A stretch of 64,000 bases of DNA from NCBI RefSeq assembly GCF_019402665.1, contig NZ_VSST01000015.1:186001-250000 (forward strand), read 5' to 3'. The number at the start of each line of letters is the position of its first letter. Position 1 is the stretch's first letter. Below, piece after piece: positions 54,317 to 63,749 of the stretch. The notes under the pieces are model-generated. The model was not told the origin of the DNA and did not search any database. It worked only from the letters and a program-made list of their open reading frames with translations. A program made the position numbers and the translations under genes. Source of the stretch: Bradyrhizobium canariense (GTDB lineage: Bacteria; Pseudomonadota; Alphaproteobacteria; Rhizobiales; Xanthobacteraceae).

Positions 54317-55707
54317 GCCTGCGCTCCGCTTGCAAAGATCTTTCCGGGATTCATCAGGCCCTTGGGGTCGAGCGCGGTCTTGATCGATCGCATCACATCG
54401 ACGGCCTCGCCGAGTTCATCAGCGAGATAATCGATCTTGCCGAGCCCGATGCCGTGCTCGCCGGTGCAGGTGCCGTCCATGGCAATCGCGCGGGCGACCA
54501 TGCGGGCCTGGAGCGCCTTGGCGCCTTCGACTTCCTCCGGCCTTGCCGGGTCAATCAGGATCAGCATGTGGAAATTGCCGTCGCCGACGTGGCCGACGAT
54601 CGGCGCGATGAACCCGCGCCCGTCCGCGTCGCGCCGGGTCTCCGTGAGGCATTCCGCCAGTCGCGAGATCGGCACGCAGACATCGGTGATCACGGCACGC
54701 GCGCCGGGGCGGAGGTCCAGGCCGGCATAGAGCGTGTTGTCGCGGGCGTGCCAGAGACGGCTGTGATCCTCCGGTGCCTTCGCCCAGGCAAAGCCATGGC
54801 CGCCATGGTCGGCGGCAATGGCCTGTGCGGCCTCGGCCTGCTCGGCGACGGAAGTCTCAGAACCATGGAATTCGAAGAACAAGGTCGGGGCTTCGCGATA
54901 GCCGAGCTTCGCATAGGCGTTGATGCCGCGCATCATGACGTCGTCGAGCAGCTCGATGCGCGCCACGGGGATCGCGGACTGGATCACGGAGATCGCGGTG
55001 TCCACGGCGTCCTGCAGGGTGTCGAAGCTGCAGACCGCGGCCGAGATCGCCTGCGGCACGGGATGCACCTTGAGCGTGATCTCGGTGATGACACCGAGCG
55101 TGCCCTCGGCGCCGACGAACATGCGCGTCAGGTCGTAACCGGCGGCCGACTTGCGCGCGCGCCGGGCGGTCCGGATCACGCGGCCGTCCGCCAGCACCAC
55201 CTCCAGCGCGATGACATTGTCCTTCATGGTGCCGTAGCGCACCGCCATGGTGCCGGAGGCGCGCGTGGACGTCATGCCGCCGATCGAGGCGTCAGCACCG
55301 GGATCGATCGGAAAGAAAAGTCCAGTGCCGCGCAGCGCCGCATTGAGCTGCTTTCGCGTGATGCCGGGCTGGACCACGACGTCCATGTCGCTCTCGTGCA
55401 CCGTCAGCACCTTGTTCATACGTGCGAAGTCGAAGCAGACTCCGCCCGCGACCGCGGCCGCATTGCCTTCGAGCGAGGTCCCGGCGCCGAACGGAACGAT
55501 GGGCATGTTCGCGCCCGCGCATAGCTTGACGATCTCCGCGACCTCCTGCGTGGTTTCAGGGAATACGACGATGTCTGGCGGCAGGCTGCGATAATGTGAC
55601 TCGCTCTGCCCATGCTGATCGAGCACGCCACGCGCGACGCTCGCGCGCGGGCCGATCAAGCCTGTGAGGCGATCGGCCAATATGCCCGTGCTGACCCGTG
55701 GTCCCAT
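54313..55707 (-). CDS. FAD-linked oxidase, GlcD/D-lactate dehydrogenase-like
   Basis: This FAD-binding oxidoreductase has 464 residues. The FAD-binding part includes PFGAGTSLEGN (72-82) and DPGADASIGGMTSTRASGT. The C-terminal domain has IVGHVGDGNFH and CTGEHGIGLGK, which identify the vanillyl-alcohol-oxidase family branch with glycolate, D-lactate and 2-hydroxyglutarate dehydrogenases. It probably oxidises a D-2-hydroxyacid formed in the pathway. It is coupled to the ATPase gene downstream, and a 53-bp gap separates it from the dioxygenase gene upstream. Confidence 0.88.
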
Positions 55708-55760
55708 CCTTGCTCCCTGTCTTGCCCTGCCGGACTCTTGTTGGTCCGCCGTCGTTCAGC

Positions 55761-56645
55761 TTAGGCGGCTCTTGCGCTGCTTGCGACCTGCTTCAGGCCG
55801 AAATCATAGTTGAGATGAAAATACTCGCTGTCCACCATGCGACCATCGGGCGCACGACCTGGCGGGCACCGCACAAATTCGCGGATCAGGCTGTCCTTGA
55901 CGCCGAACACCACGTCGCTGTCGAGATACTGGTCGCCGGCCACGAACACATGGGTCACGAGTTGCTCGAAGCCGGGCGCCGAGATCATGAAATGCACATG
56001 CGCCGGGCGCCAGGGATGGCGGCTCTGGACCGCCAGCATGTCGCCGACCGTGCCGTCATGCGGGATCGGATAGGCGGCCGGCTTGATCGACCAGAAATTG
56101 AATCGGCCATTCTGGTCGGCGTGGAAGCGCGCCCGCATCGCGAGGTCGCCGATCTTGTCGAGCTGCTGCACGTCGTAATAGCCGTCGTCGTCGGAATGCC
56201 AGACGTCGACGACCGCGTCCGCGAGCGGCCGTCCGTCGACAGTCGACACCGAGCCGGTGACGAGCATCGGATCGCCCTCCATCGGGCCGGAGATGTCAGC
56301 GCCGTTGTCTTTCTCGGGCGAGGCCTGCACGAAGAACGGACCGAGCACCGTGGTTTCGGTCGCGCCTTCCGGCACTGGATGGTTGATGGCGTCGACCAGC
56401 ATGGAGACGCCGAGCGCGTCCGACAGCAGGATGAACTCCTGGCGCTTGTCGTCGCACATCTGGCCGGTGCGGGTCAGGAAGTCGATGCCGTATTCCCATT
56501 CCTTCTGGGTCGGCCGCACCTCGCGGACAAAGGCATGAAGGTGGCGCACCAGCGCTTCGCTGACCTGCTTGATGCGCGGATCGGTTGCGCCCGCGATCCG
56601 CTCCAGCACGGCGTCGGTGATGGTGTTCTCGTTGAAATTGCGCAT
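55761..56645 (-). CDS. Intradiol ring-cleavage dioxygenase (hydroxyquinol/catechol 1,2-dioxygenase type)
   Basis: The Fe(III) enzyme cleaves a catechol-type ring between the hydroxyls. From the ATG at 56645, preceded by GGGAGG, it has 294 residues. The N-terminal dimer-linker domain is followed by the catalytic part with likely iron ligands Y157 (GYYDVQ), Y192 (AAYPIP), H216 and H218 (PAHVHFM). GYYDVQQ resembles hydroxyquinol 1,2-dioxygenases. The next-but-one upstream gene pair includes maleylacetate reductase, which would use the product maleylacetate. This supports hydroxyquinol rather than catechol as substrate. Confidence 0.9.
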   Translation of the reverse strand: MRNFNENTITDAVLERIAGATDPRIKQVSEALVRHLHAFVREVRPTQKEWEYGIDFLTRTGQMCDDKRQEFILLSDALGVSMLVDAINHPVPEGATETTVLGPFFVQASPEKDNGADISGPMEGDPMLVTGSVSTVDGRPLADAVVDVWHSDDDGYYDVQQLDKIGDLAMRARFHADQNGRFNFWSIKPAAYPIPHDGTVGDMLAVQSRHPWRPAHVHFMISAPGFEQLVTHVFVAGDQYLDSDVVFGVKDSLIREFVRCPPGRAPDGRMVDSEYFHLNYDFGLKQVASSARAA

Positions 56646-56661
56646 AGATGCCTCCCGTAAC

Positions 56662-57564
56662 TCAGAGTTTGGGCTCGCCGAGGCCGGACAGCCGCTCGAT
56701 GTGCTTGACGGTCGCGATGAAGTCGGCGTCGCCGTCGCCTTGCGCGACCAGCGAGCCATAGGTCTCCCGCACTTGGGCGGCGAGCTGAAGCGGCACGCCG
56801 ACCGCGTGGCCGGCGCCGAGGATCAGATCGAGATCCTTGGCCATCTGCCTGCAGGAAAAGGTCGAGTCGAAATCGCGGTTACGCAGCGGCGCGGTCTTGT
56901 ACTTCACCATCGGTGAGGCCACCGCGCTGTCGTCGAGAACTTTCAGAATGTCCTGCCAGCCGATGCCGCCCTTGCGCGCCAGCGCCAGGCTTTCCGCCAT
57001 CATGGCGGCCGAGACAGCGATCATCAAATTGACCGCAAGCTTCGCATATCGCGCTTCCTCGCCGGGCCCGAGATAGGTCTGGGCGCGGGTGAAGGCGGCG
57101 AGCAGCGGCTTTGCGTTTTCGTAGGCGTCCTTCGGGCCCGAGACGAAGCAGCTCAGCGCGCCGGTGTGAACGATGCTGGCATTGCCCGAGACCGGCGCCC
57201 GCAGGTAGAAGACACCGCGCGCCTGTGCAGCTGCGTCGACCTCTGCGGACGCCTCGACGCTCACGGTGCTGGTCTCGATCAAGACAGTTCCGGCAGCCAT
57301 CGCGGCGATGAGGCCGGTGGAGCCGAGCAACGCGCCGCGCAAGGCAGCGTCATCGGGTAAGGACGTGATGATCGCGACCTTGCCGCCCACGGCCTCCGCC
57401 GGCGAAGCGGCAATCGAAATGCCTTGCGCGCGCGCCTCGTCGAGCCGTGTCGTGCTCCGGTCGAACGCGGTCACGGCATAACCGGCCTTGGCGACGAGCA
57501 CCGACATCGGCAGGCCCATCTTGCCGATCCCGATGAAAGCGACGTTCTTTGGCGTGTCAGTCAT
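56662..57564 (-). CDS. NAD(P)-dependent beta-hydroxyacid dehydrogenase (3-hydroxyisobutyrate dehydrogenase family)
   Basis: The 300-residue oxidoreductase has the N-terminal Rossmann motif GIGKMGLPM (about 12-20), the substrate-site APVSGNASIVHTGAL near residue 120 and the lysine region KLAVNLMIAVSAAMMAESLA near 172-191. It belongs with GarR/GlxR-type enzymes. The substrate is unknown; a hydroxyacid side product of the pathway is possible. It starts at the ATG at 57564 and leads into the dioxygenase gene after 16 bp. The open frame upstream of the ATG is discarded. Confidence 0.87.
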   Translation of the reverse strand: MTDTPKNVAFIGIGKMGLPMSVLVAKAGYAVTAFDRSTTRLDEARAQGISIAASPAEAVGGKVAIITSLPDDAALRGALLGSTGLIAAMAAGTVLIETSTVSVEASAEVDAAAQARGVFYLRAPVSGNASIVHTGALSCFVSGPKDAYENAKPLLAAFTRAQTYLGPGEEARYAKLAVNLMIAVSAAMMAESLALARKGGIGWQDILKVLDDSAVASPMVKYKTAPLRNRDFDSTFSCRQMAKDLDLILGAGHAVGVPLQLAAQVRETYGSLVAQGDGDADFIATVKHIERLSGLGEPKL

Positions 57565-57584
57565 TGTTGTTGTCCTTGACGCCC

Positions 57585-58958
57585 TCAGGCGGCGTGTCCC
57601 TGTCGTTCGATGTCGTGCACCAGCCGCCGGCCGGATTGCGCGAGCAATTGCTTTTTCGCCTCCAGACCGTCGGCCAGCAACCGTCCATTCCGCTTCTTCC
57701 ACACGCCGCCGATCATCACGGCCTCGATATTGGCGAGGCTCGTTTGCATCACCACGGTGGCAACGGGATCGTGCACTGGGACGAGGTTGAGATCGGAGCA
57801 ATCGATGATGACGAGGTCGGCGAGCTTGCCCGGTGTCAGCGAGCCGATCTGGTGCTCGCGACCGAGCATGCGGGCGCCTTCCGTCGTAATCCAGCGTAGC
57901 GCCTCGCGGACGGGGATCGTGGTCGTCGCTGGAATGGTGCTGGTGACCTTGCGCGACTCGGCGTTGTCGAGCGCCCGCTGCATCGAGAGCGCAACGCGCG
58001 CGGCGGAGAAGAGGTCGCCGGCCAGCACGGATTCCAGATCGATGCCGATGGTCGGCCGCACGCCGCGCTTGAGCAGCCGTCCGGTGATCGGGAAGCCGTG
58101 GCCCTGGACCATCTCGTTCTCCGGCGTCACCGAGAAGGAGACGCTGAGGTCGACCATCCGGTCCAGGAGCTCGTCAGGCAGGTCGTTGCCATGGACGATG
58201 TTGATTCCGGCGCCGACGAGGCCGGCCCCGATCAGCTTCTCCCAGCCACCAGGCGTCTTGGCGGGACCACCGCCCTGATGCATGGATGCGATCAGCTTGA
58301 ACTCGCGCGCCATGCGGAAATCGTGCATGGCGACGTCGAGCGTCGAATAATGCGGGCCGAGGATCGCGAGCCCAAGTGTGACGAGGCCGTCGCGGTCGGC
58401 GAGGGGCCCCGCCAGCAGTCGCTCGACCTCACGGCGTGGATGCGGGATTTCCGAGAAATGCGGCTCGCCCGGTTTCGGTTCAGGTTTGGGCGAGCCGTGG
58501 AAGAAGGCCGCGCGGATACCGCTCTCGATCAGGCCGCGCACGGCGGCGTTGGTATGATCGGGCGTCGGATTGTTGTGGCACCAGTCGACCAGCGTGGTGG
58601 TACCTTGGTTGATCTGGTTCAGCGCGCCCACCAAGGTCGCGATATGGATGTCCTCGGGCCTGAACACCGTTGCGAGCCCGGCATGCATGCGACGGAAATA
58701 CTCCAGCAGCGTCCAGTTGGCGGCATAGCCACGCAAGCCTGTCTGCCAGGTGTGCATATGGGCGTTGATCAGGCCGGGGATGACGATGCGCCCGGTGCCG
58801 TCGATGATCTCGGCCTCAGTCGCGCCGCTGCCGAGATCGATCGATGGACGCAAATCAACGATGCGGTTCCCCTCGATCAGCACATCGCCGCCAGGTAAAT
58901 CGCCGATCGCGTCATCCATGCTGATGATGACCGCGGATTTGATCAGCGTGCGCCGCAT
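57585..58958 (-). CDS. Amidohydrolase, AtzA/TrzN/SsnA-type
   Basis: This metal-dependent hydrolase of the amidohydrolase superfamily has 457 residues from the ATG at 58958; a GTG start at 58997 is also open. The predicted single-metal ligands are H67 and H69 (NAHMHTWQTG), H227 (SMHQGG), H256 (VHGND) and D307 (GIDLESV). This set matches deaminases and dechlorinases of the 8-oxoguanine deaminase/s-triazine hydrolase group. It may remove an amino or halogen group from an aromatic or heterocyclic compound before ring cleavage. It starts 4 bp after the maleylacetate reductase stop. Confidence 0.85.
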   Translation of the reverse strand: MRRTLIKSAVIISMDDAIGDLPGGDVLIEGNRIVDLRPSIDLGSGATEAEIIDGTGRIVIPGLINAHMHTWQTGLRGYAANWTLLEYFRRMHAGLATVFRPEDIHIATLVGALNQINQGTTTLVDWCHNNPTPDHTNAAVRGLIESGIRAAFFHGSPKPEPKPGEPHFSEIPHPRREVERLLAGPLADRDGLVTLGLAILGPHYSTLDVAMHDFRMAREFKLIASMHQGGGPAKTPGGWEKLIGAGLVGAGINIVHGNDLPDELLDRMVDLSVSFSVTPENEMVQGHGFPITGRLLKRGVRPTIGIDLESVLAGDLFSAARVALSMQRALDNAESRKVTSTIPATTTIPVREALRWITTEGARMLGREHQIGSLTPGKLADLVIIDCSDLNLVPVHDPVATVVMQTSLANIEAVMIGGVWKKRNGRLLADGLEAKKQLLAQSGRRLVHDIERQGHAA

Positions 58959-58962
58959 CGAA

Positions 58963-60042
58963 TCAAACTGCCGCTTTGGTGGCGTGGGGCGGCTCACCGG
59001 CCCAGGCGCGCGCGATCAGGTCGCGGATGGCGTCGCGTTCGAGCGGGCGCGGGTTCCAGTAGGCGTTGGTGACAGCAAGGTGCGCGGCCTTGTCGATGCC
59101 GGCTTCGGGCATGCCGATGTCGCGCAATGCGACCTTCGCACCCAGGCGCTTCGCGAGCTCGAAGAGTCCTTGCGATGCATCGGCGGCGCCGATTGCGCGT
59201 GAGATCCGCGCCATCGCGTCGGGCACGGCCGGCGCGTTGTAGGCCAGCGCATGCGGCAGCACGATGGTATGGGTCTCGGCGTGCGGCAGGTCGAAGGTGC
59301 CGCCGAGCGTGTGGCAGAGCTTGTGATGCAGCGCCATGCCGACGGTGCCGAGGCAGACGCCGCACAGCCAGGCGCCATAGAGCGCTTCGGTGCGGGCCTC
59401 GCGATCGTCGCTTTTCGTGGCAATCGCGGGCAGGGCGCGGGCGAGCGCGCGGATGCCTTCCTCCGCCATCAGCGACGTCACCGGATTGGCATCGCGCGCA
59501 TAGAGCGCCTCCACCGCATGCGCAATCGCGTTGACGCCTGATGTCGCGGCCAGGCTCGCCGGCAGAGTCAAAGTGAGATCGACATCATAGATCACCGTCT
59601 CGGGCAGGATGGCGGCATCGCGCACCGTGGTCTTCAGGCCGTTCTCGGTCTGGCCGACGATCGGCGTCATCTCCGAGCCGGCATAGGTGGTGGGAATGCA
59701 AAGCTGGTTGATTCCGGTGCGCAAGGCCAGCGCCTTGCCGAGCCCGGTCGTGGATCCGCCCCCGAGGGAAATGACGCAGTCGGCCTTGCACGCCTTCATC
59801 GCCGCGAGCGCCCGCTCCGTGACCTCGACCGGCGTGTGCATGGTCGCGCCGGGAAAGATGCCGGCGTAGAGCGGACCGAGCGCCGCGCCCAGCTTTTTGC
59901 CTTGCGCCTCCTGCTGCGGCGTCGTCAGTACCAGCGCGCGCTTGCCGCCGAGCCGCTCGACCTCGGCCTTGGCGCCAGCCAGCGTTCCGCTGCCGAACAC
60001 GACGCGGCAGGGCAGGTTTTCAAAGGTGAACGAACCGATCAT
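58963..60042 (-). CDS. Maleylacetate reductase
   Basis: The NAD(P)H-dependent enzyme reduces maleylacetate to 3-oxoadipate, the link from hydroxyquinol and chlorocatechol routes to central metabolism. It is an iron-type alcohol dehydrogenase of 359 residues. GGGSTTGLGKALALRTG (about 94-110), TTYAGSEMTPIVG and the C-terminal HKLCHTLGGTFDLPHAETH are highly characteristic of maleylacetate reductases. The ATG at 60042 overlaps the stop of the Dabb gene as ATGA. Confidence 0.93.
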   Translation of the reverse strand: MIGSFTFENLPCRVVFGSGTLAGAKAEVERLGGKRALVLTTPQQEAQGKKLGAALGPLYAGIFPGATMHTPVEVTERALAAMKACKADCVISLGGGSTTGLGKALALRTGINQLCIPTTYAGSEMTPIVGQTENGLKTTVRDAAILPETVIYDVDLTLTLPASLAATSGVNAIAHAVEALYARDANPVTSLMAEEGIRALARALPAIATKSDDREARTEALYGAWLCGVCLGTVGMALHHKLCHTLGGTFDLPHAETHTIVLPHALAYNAPAVPDAMARISRAIGAADASQGLFELAKRLGAKVALRDIGMPEAGIDKAAHLAVTNAYWNPRPLERDAIRDLIARAWAGEPPHATKAAV

Positions 60043-60362
60043 GTGCCGGTCTCTTTGATGGGATAATCGACCTGGAAGCGTCCGATCCGCAAGTCGCCCA
60101 GCGCCTCGCGCACGCGCAAATGTTCCGGGTGGGTGGCATAGGCCGCGAGCGCAGCGTGGTCGGTGAATTCGGAGAACAGCACGACGTCGCAGGCGTAGTC
60201 GACATCGCTCACGTCGAGACCGACTTCGATATGGGTGAGGCCGTCGATCCGTCCGCGCAGCCCCTCGAACAGGGTCTTGACCTTGACCCGGGCGGCGGAA
60301 CGCTCCGCTGGCGTCTCCCCGCGCAGCCGCCACATCACGATGTGCCTGATCGGGCCCGACAT
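60039..60362 (-). CDS. Dabb (stress-responsive A/B barrel) domain protein
   Basis: The 107-residue protein, MSGPIRHIVMWRLRGETPAE at its start, has IRHIVMWRL and VVLFSEFTDHAALAAYATHP as Dabb-domain motifs. Such proteins are small dimeric barrels; some act on aromatic or polyketide intermediates, many are uncharacterised. It is the first gene of the minus-strand operon and faces the LysR gene across about 108 bp. The ATG at 60362 is chosen because the longer frame overlaps the regulator. Confidence 0.85.
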   Translation of the reverse strand: MSGPIRHIVMWRLRGETPAERSAARVKVKTLFEGLRGRIDGLTHIEVGLDVSDVDYACDVVLFSEFTDHAALAAYATHPEHLRVREALGDLRIGRFQVDYPIKETGT

Positions 60363-60410
60363 TTCCCTGTTTCCTCGCCTGCTGTCTTGCTTGTGTTTGG
60401 CCCATTTTGC

Positions 60411-60466
60411 CTTGCGGGATACGGAAATAAAGGTCAATAATCGCAAGTCTCTTTTCCTGTTTGCGA
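60411..60466. promoter_or_regulatory. Divergent control region with TTGCG/CGCAA repeats
   Basis: In the 108-bp gap between the operon (minus) and the LysR gene (plus), CTTGCG (60411-60416) and CGCAAG (60442-60447) form an inverted repeat. TCGCAA (60441-60446) and TTGCGA (60461-60466) form a second with a 14-nt spacer. Such sites, in a LysR divergon, are candidate regulator binding sites. No SD-like sequence is evident before the LysR ATG. Confidence 0.45.
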
Positions 60467-60470
60467 AAAA

Positions 60471-61394
60471 ATGGACCGCCTGCTCCAGTTGGAAGTGTTC
60501 GCCAAGACGGCCGAGCTCGGCAGCCTGTCCAAAGCTGCCGAAGCCCTGCGCATGTCGAATGCTGCCGCGAGCCGCCATCTCAGCGCGCTCGAGGAGCGCC
60601 TTGCGGTCCGGCTGATCGAGCGCAACACCCGGCGGCTGTGGTTGACGGAGGCGGGGCAGGAACTGCTGGAGCGCTCCAGTCGCATCTTGAGCGAATTGGC
60701 GGAGGCCGAGGACATCGTCAGCGATCGCGCGCTGTCGCCGCAGGGCACGCTGCGGGTCACGAGCTCGCTGTCCTTTGCGGTGATCTATCTGGCGCCGATG
60801 CTGCCGGCCTTTCGCGCGCGCTATCCGAAGCTCAATATGCAGATCACCACCGCCAACCGCTACTCCGATTTCATCGAGGCCGGCATCGACGTGGCGATCA
60901 GGACGCGCGAGCAGGAGCCGGATTCCAACATCATCGTCCGCCGCATCGGTCAGATGCGGCGTGTGCTCGCGGCTGCGCCCTCATATCTCGCAAGCTGCGG
61001 CGAGCCGGAACAGCCCGTCGATCTCGCGCGTCACAACATGCTGGTCTACAATCTCGCCAACGATCCCTATTCGCTGCGCCTGCGCAAAGGCAATGGCGCG
61101 CAGACTGTCCGCGTCACGCCGACGCTCGACAGCAATGACGGCCAAGTCATCCGCGGCGCCGCGCTGGCGGGGCTCGGCATCCTCATCCAGCCGCTGTACA
61201 TCGTGCAAAGCGATATCGCGGCGGGCCGCCTCGTCCCGGTTCTGATGGACTGGGAGCTGCCGCTGCTGACGATGAACATCGCCTACCAGAACCGTGCCGG
61301 ACTGCCCGCCAAGATCAGGGTCTTTTCTGACTTCCTGGTCAGCCACATCCGCGAGCATTCGCAGCCGGGGATCTGGATCGACGCGGCGAAGTGA
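60471..61394 (+). CDS. LysR-family transcriptional regulator
   Basis: The 307-residue regulator has an N-terminal winged helix-turn-helix (about 3-62: FAKTAELGSLSKAAEALRM, then NAAASRHLSALEERL) and a C-terminal substrate-binding domain. It lies divergent from the dioxygenase/maleylacetate reductase operon and most likely controls it in response to a pathway intermediate. It is similar in type to many LysR proteins with the CrgA/DsdC-like LRPPERQ substrate domain; the inducer is unknown. Confidence 0.92.
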   Translation: MDRLLQLEVFAKTAELGSLSKAAEALRMSNAAASRHLSALEERLAVRLIERNTRRLWLTEAGQELLERSSRILSELAEAEDIVSDRALSPQGTLRVTSSLSFAVIYLAPMLPAFRARYPKLNMQITTANRYSDFIEAGIDVAIRTREQEPDSNIIVRRIGQMRRVLAAAPSYLASCGEPEQPVDLARHNMLVYNLANDPYSLRLRKGNGAQTVRVTPTLDSNDGQVIRGAALAGLGILIQPLYIVQSDIAAGRLVPVLMDWELPLLTMNIAYQNRAGLPAKIRVFSDFLVSHIREHSQPGIWIDAAK

Positions 61395-61437
61395 GCGACA
61401 TTTTCGAATTCAGGCGGCTTTGCAGAAGGCACATCCA

Positions 61438-61905
61438 TTGAAAGCCAGGACATCCGGCACCGCATGGCGGCATGCCAACATCGGTCGGCTGCTCAACAAC
61501 GCAGTGCGGCGCTTCGAAGGTCGTGTGCTCGAACTGATGAGCGAGAAGGGGCATGGCGAAACGCGGATCGCGCATGTCGGCCTCACACGCAATCTCGACG
61601 TGGAGGGGACCAGACTGACGGAGCTCGCCCGCCGCGCCTCCATGAGCAAGCAGGCGATGGGCGAGCTGGTCGATCAATGCGCCGATCTCGGCCTGGTCGA
61701 TCGCATCGCCGATCCCACCGATCGGCGCGCGCGCATCGTCATGTTCACGCCGGCCGGGCGCAAATGGCTCGATGCGTTCCGCGACGCGGTCGACGTCGCC
61801 GAGCAGGAAATGCGCGCCGAGCTCGGCAAGGCCACGATGGATGCGATCGTGAAGGGGCTGGCGGTCTATGGCGCGACGTTCGACACGCTCGACGACATCA
61901 GATAG
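61438..61905 (+). CDS. MarR-family transcriptional regulator
   Basis: The regulator is predicted to have about 155 residues. LTELARRASMSKQAMGELVD is the recognition part of a winged helix, and VDRIADPTDRRARIVMFTPAG is the MarR wing. I propose a TTG start at 61438 with GAAGG about 9 nt upstream, because no ATG lies in frame near the conserved N-terminus (WRHANIGRLLNNAVRRFE). The frame continues upstream into the LysR gene. A perfect palindrome 11 bp after its stop is a possible operator. Confidence 0.8.
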   Translation: MKARTSGTAWRHANIGRLLNNAVRRFEGRVLELMSEKGHGETRIAHVGLTRNLDVEGTRLTELARRASMSKQAMGELVDQCADLGLVDRIADPTDRRARIVMFTPAGRKWLDAFRDAVDVAEQEMRAELGKATMDAIVKGLAVYGATFDTLDDIR

Positions 61906-61915
61906 TCAGGCTACT

Positions 61916-61929
61916 TGACGATATCGTCA
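61916..61929. promoter_or_regulatory. Perfect 14-bp palindrome, candidate MarR operator
   Basis: TGACGATATCGTCA is a perfect palindrome between the MarR gene and the FAD monooxygenase gene, 23 bp before the latter's ATG. Its size and position fit an operator by which the MarR protein represses the monooxygenase gene. GTCAGGC occurs just before it and again at its right edge. Confidence 0.6.
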
Positions 61930-61951
61930 GGCGACCTTACCATGCAGAATA

Positions 61952-63661
61952 ATGCTGGTAGGGAGAAGCGTCTTGGAAACATGTCTGAAGGCCTCGGTGC
62001 TCATCGTGGGCGGGGGGCCCTGCGGCCTGATGCTCGCCAACGAGCTCGGCCGGCGCGGCGTGTCCGCGATCCTGGTCGATGAAAAGCCGGGCACGGCATT
62101 CAATCCGCAAGCCAATGCGACGCAAGCGCGCTCGATGGAGCACTATCGGCGGCTGGGTTTTGCCGACGAGATCCGACGCGAAGGACTGCCTGCGGATTAT
62201 CCGACCGACGTTGCATATTTCACGCGCTACACCGGATACGAGCTGGCCCGATTTCAATTGCCGTCATCGTCACGCGCGGGCGAGCTCGTCAAGGCCATGT
62301 CGGGCTCCTGGAGCGCGGCCGAGCTGCCGCATCGGGTCTCGCAAAAATATGTCGAGGCGGTGCTGCGCCGCCATGCCGAACGGCTTCCCGGAATACGGCT
62401 CAGCTACGGTCATCGTCTGATCAGCTACGTCGAGAGCGATGACGGCGTCGTCGCCCAGATCGAACGTCTCGATGACAACAGCCGCTTTGAGGTCCGGGCC
62501 GACTTCCTGGTCGGGGCCGACGGGCCGCGCTCCATGGTCCGGCAGTCGCTCGGCATTGTCTACGGCGGCGAAACCGGAACGCAGCGCGATTTCATGGGCG
62601 GCCGCATGCTGGCGGTCTATCTCCGTTCGCCAGGCTTCTACGCGAGCATCCCGCACGCCAAGGCGTGGATGTACAATTGCTTCAACGGCGACCGCCGCGC
62701 CTTCATGGCATCGGTGAACGGTCGCGACGAGTTTGCGTTTCACACGCAGCTTCGGCCGGGCGAGGACGAACGCGCGATCACGGCCGACGAGGCCATGGCC
62801 GCGTTCCAGCGCGCCTGCGGCGCGCCGATCGACTGCGAAGTGCTGTCGTTCCTGACCTGGACCGCCGGCCACGCGCTGGTTGCGAATGCCATGCAGCGGG
62901 GCAGGGTGTTCCTGGGCGGCGACGCGGCGCATCTGTTCACGCCGACCGGCGGGCTTGGCTACAACACGGCGATCGAGGATGCGGTCAATCTCGGCTGGAA
63001 GCTCGCAAGCGTCGTCAAGGGTGTGAGCCCGGCGGGGCTGCTCGACAGCTATGAGGTCGAGCGGCGTCCGGTGGCGCTGCGCAACACCGATTATGCGCGT
63101 CGCTTTGCCGACTCGCTCGGTCTGTTCGCTCCCGCGCCTGAGATCGAGGACCCCACCGAGGCCGGCGACGAGGCGCGGCGGATCGCTGGCGTCTATCTCG
63201 AACAGCACGCCCGCGCCGAATTCAACATCCCCGGCATAACCTTCGGCGGGCGTTACGACGGCTCGCCGATCATCGTCTCCGATGGTAGCCAGCCGCCGCC
63301 GGACGCCGCGAACGTCTACGTTCCGAGCGCCTGTCCCGGCGGGCGCGCCCCGCATGCGTGGTTGGACGACGGCGTCTCCTTGTACGATCTGTTCGGGTTC
63401 GAGTGGACGCTGCTCCAGTTCGGCGAGGTCATGTCCGCGCATGCGTCATTCGCCGAGACCATCCGCGCGATCGGGGTTGATGTGAAACTCGTCACGCTGC
63501 CGAAATCGCTGCGGGATCTCTACGACGCCGATCTCGCCTTGATACGCCCCGACCAGATCGTGGCCTGGCGCGGCAGCGCGTCACAGGCTGGCACGATGGG
63601 GCGCGTCCTTGCCCGAGCACTCGGACACGATGCGAGCGACGGCGCACGGCTGGCAAGCTGA
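61952..63661 (+). CDS. FAD-dependent aromatic hydroxylase (PheA/TfdB/MhpA family)
   Basis: The flavoprotein hydroxylase has about 569 residues. FAD-binding motifs are VLIVGGGPCGLMLANE (about 16-31), VGADGPRSMVRQSLG near 187-201 and GDAAHLFTPTGGLGYN near 325-340. The layout is that of group A phenol or aromatic monooxygenases with a C-terminal thioredoxin-like domain. It would add a hydroxyl to an aromatic ring, feeding the intradiol dioxygenase. The ATG at 61952 gives the longest frame; a TTG at 61973 has the better placed GGGAGA ribosome site. Confidence 0.88.
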   Translation: MLVGRSVLETCLKASVLIVGGGPCGLMLANELGRRGVSAILVDEKPGTAFNPQANATQARSMEHYRRLGFADEIRREGLPADYPTDVAYFTRYTGYELARFQLPSSSRAGELVKAMSGSWSAAELPHRVSQKYVEAVLRRHAERLPGIRLSYGHRLISYVESDDGVVAQIERLDDNSRFEVRADFLVGADGPRSMVRQSLGIVYGGETGTQRDFMGGRMLAVYLRSPGFYASIPHAKAWMYNCFNGDRRAFMASVNGRDEFAFHTQLRPGEDERAITADEAMAAFQRACGAPIDCEVLSFLTWTAGHALVANAMQRGRVFLGGDAAHLFTPTGGLGYNTAIEDAVNLGWKLASVVKGVSPAGLLDSYEVERRPVALRNTDYARRFADSLGLFAPAPEIEDPTEAGDEARRIAGVYLEQHARAEFNIPGITFGGRYDGSPIIVSDGSQPPPDAANVYVPSACPGGRAPHAWLDDGVSLYDLFGFEWTLLQFGEVMSAHASFAETIRAIGVDVKLVTLPKSLRDLYDADLALIRPDQIVAWRGSASQAGTMGRVLARALGHDASDGARLAS

Positions 63662-63749
63662 TCGACTCTCGCCGTCGCATCCGATCAGCGGCGGCGCGGC
63701 CAATAACAACAAGACAACAAAACGACAAATGACACCGGAGGAGGAAGCC

